In this document: piece after piece, positions 60,006-64,000 of the stretch
How positions within the stretch are numbered: position 1 is the stretch's first letter
Layout: each line of letters starts with the position of its first letter
DNA from: JAKALD01 sp963817785
GTDB taxonomy: Bacteria > Pseudomonadota > Gammaproteobacteria > Burkholderiales > SG8-39
Direction: 5' to 3'
Assembly: GCA_963817785.1 (NCBI GenBank)
Contig: CAWFPL010000004.1
Span: 124,001-188,000 of the forward strand
Length of the DNA stretch: 64,000 bases
Position numbers and translations under genes: made by a program
Notes under the pieces: generated by a model
What the model was told of the DNA's origin: nothing
Database searches by the model: none
The model's input: only the letters and a program-made list of their open reading frames with translations

Positions 60006-60680
60006 ATGCTGGGTGAACTTCTAATGGGCCTCGTGAACCTCATCGTGTACCTCGTCACGACCATCGTAACGGTCGTAGTCCTGCTCTGTTGGGACGGAAT
60101 CCGCGCCATGGTTCGCGTGTTCACGCGCGCCTTCGGGGTCACGAGCCACGGCACGCGCGGGGCGGCGCCGAACGCTCGCGCCCAACCGGGGAACGGGGCA
60201 GCGCCCCCACCGGGTGCTGCCCCGGCCACTGGGCGGAAATCCGCGGCCCCGGGCGGCCAGCCCGAGGTCGAGGCGCTGGCGTTTTTCACCGCCACGCAGG
60301 CAAGCGAGCAGCCGGACGATCCGATCCCGGCCGCGGAGCAAGCGCCGCCTGCGGAAGCGCCGGTCCGCCCGAGGAGGGTGCACCGGCCGCGGCACGAGGA
60401 ACGGTGGATCGGCACGCTTGTCGAGCACGGCGTGGGGGAGTTTACCGACCGCGCGAGCGGGCGCAAGTACTCCTCCTACTACGTGCGCCTCGAGGCGGAC
60501 GCGGGGGATGTCATCACCCGGCGGGGCGTCGAGCTCGAGCAGGCGATTCAGTTTGCCGGCGCAAACCGAGGCGACCGAATCGAGCTGCTCTTTCTCGGGC
60601 GCGAACCCGTCGAAGTGCAAGACAGCGACCCCGAACGGCGCAAGTGGCGAAACCGCTGGCGCATTCACGTGATCAAATGA
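60006..60680 (+). CDS. Membrane protein with relaxase/primase-tail-like domain
   Basis: 224 residues from ATG 60006 (GGGAGAGA upstream). N-terminal membrane helix [20 protein letters not shown], Ala/Pro-rich linker (about 50-130) and a C-terminal domain [16 protein letters not shown]...[42 protein letters not shown]...RNRWRIHVI. That domain resembles the C-terminal module G-x-L-x-E-x-G-x(n)-S-Y-(F/Y)-V-x-L...WG-x-(D/E)-L of conjugative relaxases and primases. It ends 10 bp before ssb, so it may tether transfer-replication factors to the membrane. Confidence 0.6.
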   Translation: MLGELLMGLVNLIVYLVTTIVTVVVLLCWDGIRAMVRVFTRAFGVTSHGTRGAAPNARAQPGNGAAPPPGAAPATGRKSAAPGGQPEVEALAFFTATQASEQPDDPIPAAEQAPPAEAPVRPRRVHRPRHEERWIGTLVEHGVGEFTDRASGRKYSSYYVRLEADAGDVITRRGVELEQAIQFAGANRGDRIELLFLGREPVEVQDSDPERRKWRNRWRIHVIK

Positions 60681-60690
60681 GGAGAACCCT

Positions 60691-61152
60691 ATGGCATCCG
60701 TGAACAAGGTGATCCTCGTCGGACACCTCGGGCGCGACCCGGAGCTGCGCTACATGCCCGATGGCACAGCGATCGCGAACGTCTCGGTTGCAACCTCGTT
60801 CCGCTGGAACGACAAGCAATCGGCCGAGAAAAAAGAAGAAACCGAGTGGCACCGCGTAGTGTTTCGCGCCCGTCTCGCCGAGATCGCGGGCGAGTACCTG
60901 AAAAAGGGCTCGCAGGTCTACGTCGAGGGGCGGCTTCGCACGCGCAAGTGGGCCGACAAGGACGGCGCCGAGCGCTACACGACCGAAGTGCTCGCCTCGA
61001 GCCTGCAGATGCTCGGCGCGCGTGCGAGCACGGGCGAGGCGCCTAACCGGGCGCCCTCCGAGCCGCGCCAGGAAGCGAAGGCGCCCGGGCCGAAGAAGCC
61101 CGGCCCCGCGACGAGGTCCGAAGAAGACTTCGGCGACGATATTCCCTTTTGA
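60691..61152 (+). CDS. ssb: Single-stranded DNA-binding protein
   Basis: 153 residues from ATG 60691 with TGAGGAG. Canonical OB fold: [72 protein letters not shown]. Disordered Pro/Lys-rich linker, and the acidic tip [10 protein letters not shown] that docks SbcB, PriA, DnaQ-type partners. Normal length. Protects single strands during transfer and replication. Ends at a terminator. Confidence 0.96.
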   Translation: MASVNKVILVGHLGRDPELRYMPDGTAIANVSVATSFRWNDKQSAEKKEETEWHRVVFRARLAEIAGEYLKKGSQVYVEGRLRTRKWADKDGAERYTTEVLASSLQMLGARASTGEAPNRAPSEPRQEAKAPGPKKPGPATRSEEDFGDDIPF

Positions 61153-61193
61153 GCGGCTCGCGCCCTCGCGGCGCGTCGCCCAAACGCGCTTTC

Positions 61194-61214
61194 AAGCCCC
61201 TTCGGGGGCTTCTT
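61194..61214 (+). terminator. Terminator after ssb
   Basis: Stem AAGCCCC/GGGGCTT with loop TTCG, followed by CTT, 41 bp after the ssb stop. Confidence 0.65.
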
Positions 61215-61266
61215 CAGGCGTCCTCGCATCGCGAGGGCGCCCGATCAAGCCTCACCGTTCGCAGCG

Positions 61267-61306
61267 CCGGCTCCGCCGGCAGCGATTGCGCGCCGCCCAG
61301 GCGGCG
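61267..61306 (+). promoter_or_regulatory. Two-hairpin leader motif, copy 8 (before the MoxR operon)
   Basis: Hairpin 1 CCGG(CTCCG)CCGG, linker c-AGCGA-ttgcg, hairpin 2 CGCCGC(CCAG)GCGGCG. 131 bp upstream of ATG 61437. Confidence 0.6.
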
Positions 61307-61436
61307 TCAACCTCCCGCAGCAAGCAATACACACGCTGCGGCGGATCCAAGGGCCCGAGCGACACGCTTGGTTCGCCCCCTCAAACCATCGTCCCGGCAT
61401 GACCAGGGGACATCGCAAAAGGAGCTTTCGAGTCAT

Positions 61437-62498
61437 ATGGCTCTCGTTACCATTCGGCCGACGCAGTTGAAGGAGTTGCTCGCCGAAACCATCGCCGCGC
61501 GCTTGGCGACGCTCATCGTCGGCGCGCCGGGCATCGGCAAATCAGACCTCACGGACCAGGCCGCCGCGGCGGCCGGCGCCGAGGTGATCCTCAGCCATCC
61601 CGCGGTGGCCGATCCGACCGACGCCAAGGGCCTGCCCTGGCCCGGCAAGGACGGCACCCAGGCCACGTTCCTGCCTTTCGGGGACCTGGCGGCCGCGCTC
61701 AGCGCGAAGAAACTGACGGTGTGGTTCCTGGACGATCTGGGTCAGGCCACGCCCGCCGTACAGGCCGCGTACATGCAGTTGCTGCTTGCACGGCGCGTGA
61801 ACGGTCATGCCCTTCCGGAGTGCGTGACCTTTGTCGCCGCGACCAACCGGAGAAGCGACAAGGCCGGAGTCACGGGGATCCTCGAGCCGGTAAAAAGCCG
61901 CTTCAAGACCATCGTGGAGCTCGTGCCCTCGCTGCAGGACTTCTGCGCCTGGGCATTCGCACACGGCGTCGACCCGCGGGTCGTCGCGTTCCTACGGCTG
62001 CGGCGGGAGCTCTTGCACCAGTTCGAGCCCGGCGCGAAGACCGACATGGAGAACTTTCCGTGCCCGCGCACGTGGAAAGCCGTCTCGGACCTTTTGACGA
62101 AAACCAAGATCGAGCAGCATGCGAGCCTCCTCTACCCGGCGATCGCCGGGGCGGTGGGCGAGGGGGCGGCGACCGAGTTCGTCGGGTTTCTTAAGACGTT
62201 CAAGGACGTGCCGAGCCCCGATGCGATCCTGCTCAATCCGGGCTCGGCCAAGATCCCGACCGAGCCGTCGGCGCTTTACGCCGTCGCGGCCGCGCTTGCA
62301 CACCGCGCGAATGCGGGCAACTTCGATCGCGTCATGAGGTACTTGACGCGCCTCAAAGACGGCGGCTACGCGGAATTCGCGGTACTCGCGATCCGCGACG
62401 CCCAGCAAAAAGCGCCCGAAATCGAGAACACGCCGGCCTTTATCGCGGCGATGTCGGGCGATTTCGGCACGCTGATCTCAGGAGGAAATGTTCAATGA
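61437..62498 (+). CDS. MoxR/CbbQ-type AAA+ ATPase
   Basis: 353 residues from ATG 61437 (AAGGAG about 13 bases upstream). Walker A LIVGAPGIGKSDL (Lys35), Walker B LTVWFLDDLGQ, sensor 1 CVTFVAATNRRSDKAG and arginine-finger region LEPVKSRFKTIVEL. A helical lid follows. MoxR ATPases act as chaperones that insert cofactors or remodel VWA-domain partners. Here a DUF3150-type protein and a VWA-type metallopeptidase follow in the same operon, the usual gene trio. The next start overlaps the stop (ATGA). Confidence 0.85.
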   Translation: MALVTIRPTQLKELLAETIAARLATLIVGAPGIGKSDLTDQAAAAAGAEVILSHPAVADPTDAKGLPWPGKDGTQATFLPFGDLAAALSAKKLTVWFLDDLGQATPAVQAAYMQLLLARRVNGHALPECVTFVAATNRRSDKAGVTGILEPVKSRFKTIVELVPSLQDFCAWAFAHGVDPRVVAFLRLRRELLHQFEPGAKTDMENFPCPRTWKAVSDLLTKTKIEQHASLLYPAIAGAVGEGAATEFVGFLKTFKDVPSPDAILLNPGSAKIPTEPSALYAVAAALAHRANAGNFDRVMRYLTRLKDGGYAEFAVLAIRDAQQKAPEIENTPAFIAAMSGDFGTLISGGNVQ

Positions 62499-63448
62499 AC
62501 AACCTCAAGTCGCGGGTCATGCTCGCGATGCTCAACGTCTCGGTGTGGAGCGCGCGAGCGTTCGACGCCCGGGCGACCGCCGAGGTGCAGGAGAACCACA
62601 ACCAGCGCGAGGACATCGGCCGGTTCAATAAGCGGCTGCTGCCCGAGAAGGCGGCAAGGTTCGACGCCGTGTGCGACGTGGCGCGGCGCGCGCGCGCGGC
62701 GTTCTACCGCCGGACGCTTCGTTACGGCCAGGACGGCGTGCGGCTTTTGCCAGCGAGCGCCTACATGGACCTGGCGGGCGAGATCCGCGCCTTCAAGTCC
62801 GAGTTTCCGGTTCTGGTGGACGCCTTCATCGGGGATCTGCCGAACCTGAAGCTGCGGCAGCGGGAAATCTTGAACGGCCTGTTCGTCGAGGGCGACTACC
62901 CCTCGACGGAGGAGCTCAGAGGCCGCTTCGGCTTCCGGTTCAAGGTGCTGCCGTTTCCGGACGCCGATCAGTTCGGCGTCGCGTTGCCTGAGGATGAGCT
63001 CGCGCGGATCCGCGGCGGCGTGCGCGAGCACGCGGCCGAGGTGGCCGAGACGGCGATGCGGGATTTGTGGGAGCGCCTCTACGAGGTGGTCGAGCGCATG
63101 GCGCAGCGGCTCTCGCAGCCCAAACCCGTGATCCGCGATTCGCTCGTGGGGAATATCCGCGAGCTCGTCGAGATCCTGCCGAGCTTGAATTTCACGGCGG
63201 ACGCGAATCTCTCGGAGCTGTGCGCGCAGGTGAGTACCAAGCTCGCGAGCCAATCGGCCGAGGACCTGCGAACGAGTGACGGTGCGCGCGTCGAGGCCGC
63301 CAGACAAGCGGCCGAGATCCAGGCGAAGATGGCCGAGTACATGGGCATCGATCTGCCTGCCGACTCGGGCGAGGCTGGTGCGGAGCCTGCGCACCCCGAG
63401 GCGGCTGCCCCGCAAGGGGCGGGGCGCGAGGCGCTGAGTCTCGTGTAA
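62495..63448 (+). CDS. DUF3150-type protein of a MoxR-VWA operon
   Basis: 317 residues from ATG 62495 (AGGAGGAAA upstream), overlapping the MoxR stop. Helical: VSVWSARAFDARATAEVQEN, FNKRLLPEKAARFDAVCDVA..ARAAFYRRTL, RDLWERLYEVVERMAQRL and an Ala/Pro-rich end. Order and sequence style match DUF3150 proteins that accompany CbbQ-type ATPases and VWA proteins in phages and plasmids. Function unknown. Confidence 0.65.
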   Translation: MNNLKSRVMLAMLNVSVWSARAFDARATAEVQENHNQREDIGRFNKRLLPEKAARFDAVCDVARRARAAFYRRTLRYGQDGVRLLPASAYMDLAGEIRAFKSEFPVLVDAFIGDLPNLKLRQREILNGLFVEGDYPSTEELRGRFGFRFKVLPFPDADQFGVALPEDELARIRGGVREHAAEVAETAMRDLWERLYEVVERMAQRLSQPKPVIRDSLVGNIRELVEILPSLNFTADANLSELCAQVSTKLASQSAEDLRTSDGARVEAARQAAEIQAKMAEYMGIDLPADSGEAGAEPAHPEAAAPQGAGREALSLV

Positions 63449-63500
63449 GGAGCGCGGCGGGCTCGCTGGCCCGAAGGCCGGTGAGCCTGCTGCGGACAAG

Positions 63501-63692
63501 ATGCACATAAACAACCAAGCGACGGCGCCCCGGTACATCCGGGGCGTTGCGCAGGCGCTTGCCGATCTCGAGCGGCTCACGGATCTCGCGTTGCCAATCA
63601 CGCGCGAGGACGACTGGGCGCTCGCGCGGGCGATGGCCGCTTTGCGCGAGATGGTCGAATCGAACGCGCGAACAATGGAGGGCTCGGTTTGA
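63501..63692 (+). CDS. Small protein in the MoxR-VWA operon
   Basis: 63 residues from ATG 63501. Helical (YIRGVAQALADLERLTDLALPI, WALARAMAALREMVES). Its stop overlaps the TTG start of the VWA-type gene. No family recognised. Confidence 0.5.
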   Translation: MHINNQATAPRYIRGVAQALADLERLTDLALPITREDDWALARAMAALREMVESNARTMEGSV

Positions 63693-64000
63693 ACACACAA
63701 GCGAACGCGCTCGAGCGCGAAGCGCTCGACAAAATCCGCCAGGCGCGCTCCAACATGATCCTGGAGCACGCGTTCTTCGGCTCGCTCATCATGCGGCTGC
63801 GGGGCGTGGCGGATCCGACGTGCAAGACGCTGTGGACCAACGGCGTGGAGCTCGGCTTCAACCCGCCATACGTGCTGGAGCTGCCGATGCTCGAGCTCCA
63901 AGCGGGGCTCGCGCACGAAGTCCTGCACGTCGCCAATGGGCACACCTGGCGAAGAGACGCTCGGGACGCGGACCGCTGGAACCGGGCCGCCGACTACGCG
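63689..64000 (+). CDS. VWA-like metallopeptidase (DUF2201-type), N-terminal part
   Basis: Partial: runs off the right edge after 104 codons. TTG start at 63689 overlaps the previous stop (TTGA). The N-terminus has the putative metallopeptidase signature HEVLHVANGH (His76, Glu77, His80, His85) after ARSNMILEHAFFGSLIMRL and GFNPPYVLELPMLEL, as in DUF2201 proteins, where a VWA-like domain follows. Probable client or partner of the MoxR ATPase upstream. Confidence 0.75.
   Translation, partial: MNTQANALEREALDKIRQARSNMILEHAFFGSLIMRLRGVADPTCKTLWTNGVELGFNPPYVLELPMLELQAGLAHEVLHVANGHTWRRDARDADRWNRAADYA

Noticed and set aside
40888..64000. Prophage
   Set aside because: Clamp, ssb, SbcCD and MoxR-type genes also occur in phages, but no structural, packaging or lysis gene is present and the left end encodes a conjugative-type pilus.

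Overview
GC-rich accessory DNA, most likely from an environmental proteobacterium; the codon bias and IS families fit a beta-proteobacterium, but no rRNA, canonical tRNA or housekeeping gene is present to settle this. The content is that of a conjugative plasmid or integrative conjugative element (ICE) that has collected insertions. I see no capsid, portal, terminase or tail genes, and no CRISPR array.

Layout. (1) 1-5434: end of a type IVb (IncI/PFGI-type) thin-pilus cluster: platform protein pilR (cut by the window edge), pilin pilS, two PilT-class ATPases, a pilM-like gene and a pilV-like tip adhesin with a frameshift at its leader junction. (2) 5742-24116: an IS-rich accessory island. An IS1182-family element is split by an IS3-family element, and an IS21-family element splits a lipoprotein/membrane-protein gene. 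Then come a SIR2-STAND defence-type protein, a ParB-like/Dam methylase pair, a second identical IS3 copy, two unknown genes and a leftward run of six small or uncharacterised genes including a WD40-type protein. (3) 24126-38750: two related modules, each with a 377-codon Rep-like protein. Both follow a 36-bp direct repeat; the second also carries a large serine recombinase whose 3' end overlaps a tRNA-like cloverleaf. Between them lie a CHASE-PAS-GGDEF-EAL protein, a VOC protein and two convergent unknown genes. (4) 38741-40719: a Uma2-type gene split by another IS3-family element. (5) 40888-64000: the element's DNA-metabolism backbone, all on the plus strand: a recombination-directionality-factor-like protein, sbcD, sbcC, a GHKL ATPase with an HExxH motif, a sliding clamp (dnaN-like), a membrane protein with a relaxase/primase-tail-like domain, ssb, a MoxR-type ATPase, a DUF3150-type protein and a VWA-type metallopeptidase (cut by the right edge), among about 20 small orphan genes.

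The most interesting observation is in region 5. Eight transcription-unit heads (41099, 45472, 47154, 48900, 51445, 54466, 58476, 61437) are each preceded, 60-205 bp upstream, by the same two-hairpin motif. A CCGG-type hairpin is followed by a near-invariant YATCGA linker and then a second hairpin whose stem sequence changes while base pairing is kept. This looks like a repeated structured leader that would co-regulate the backbone operons. Four IS insertions have exact target duplications, and removing three of them restores the host reading frame, so the history of the region can be read directly.
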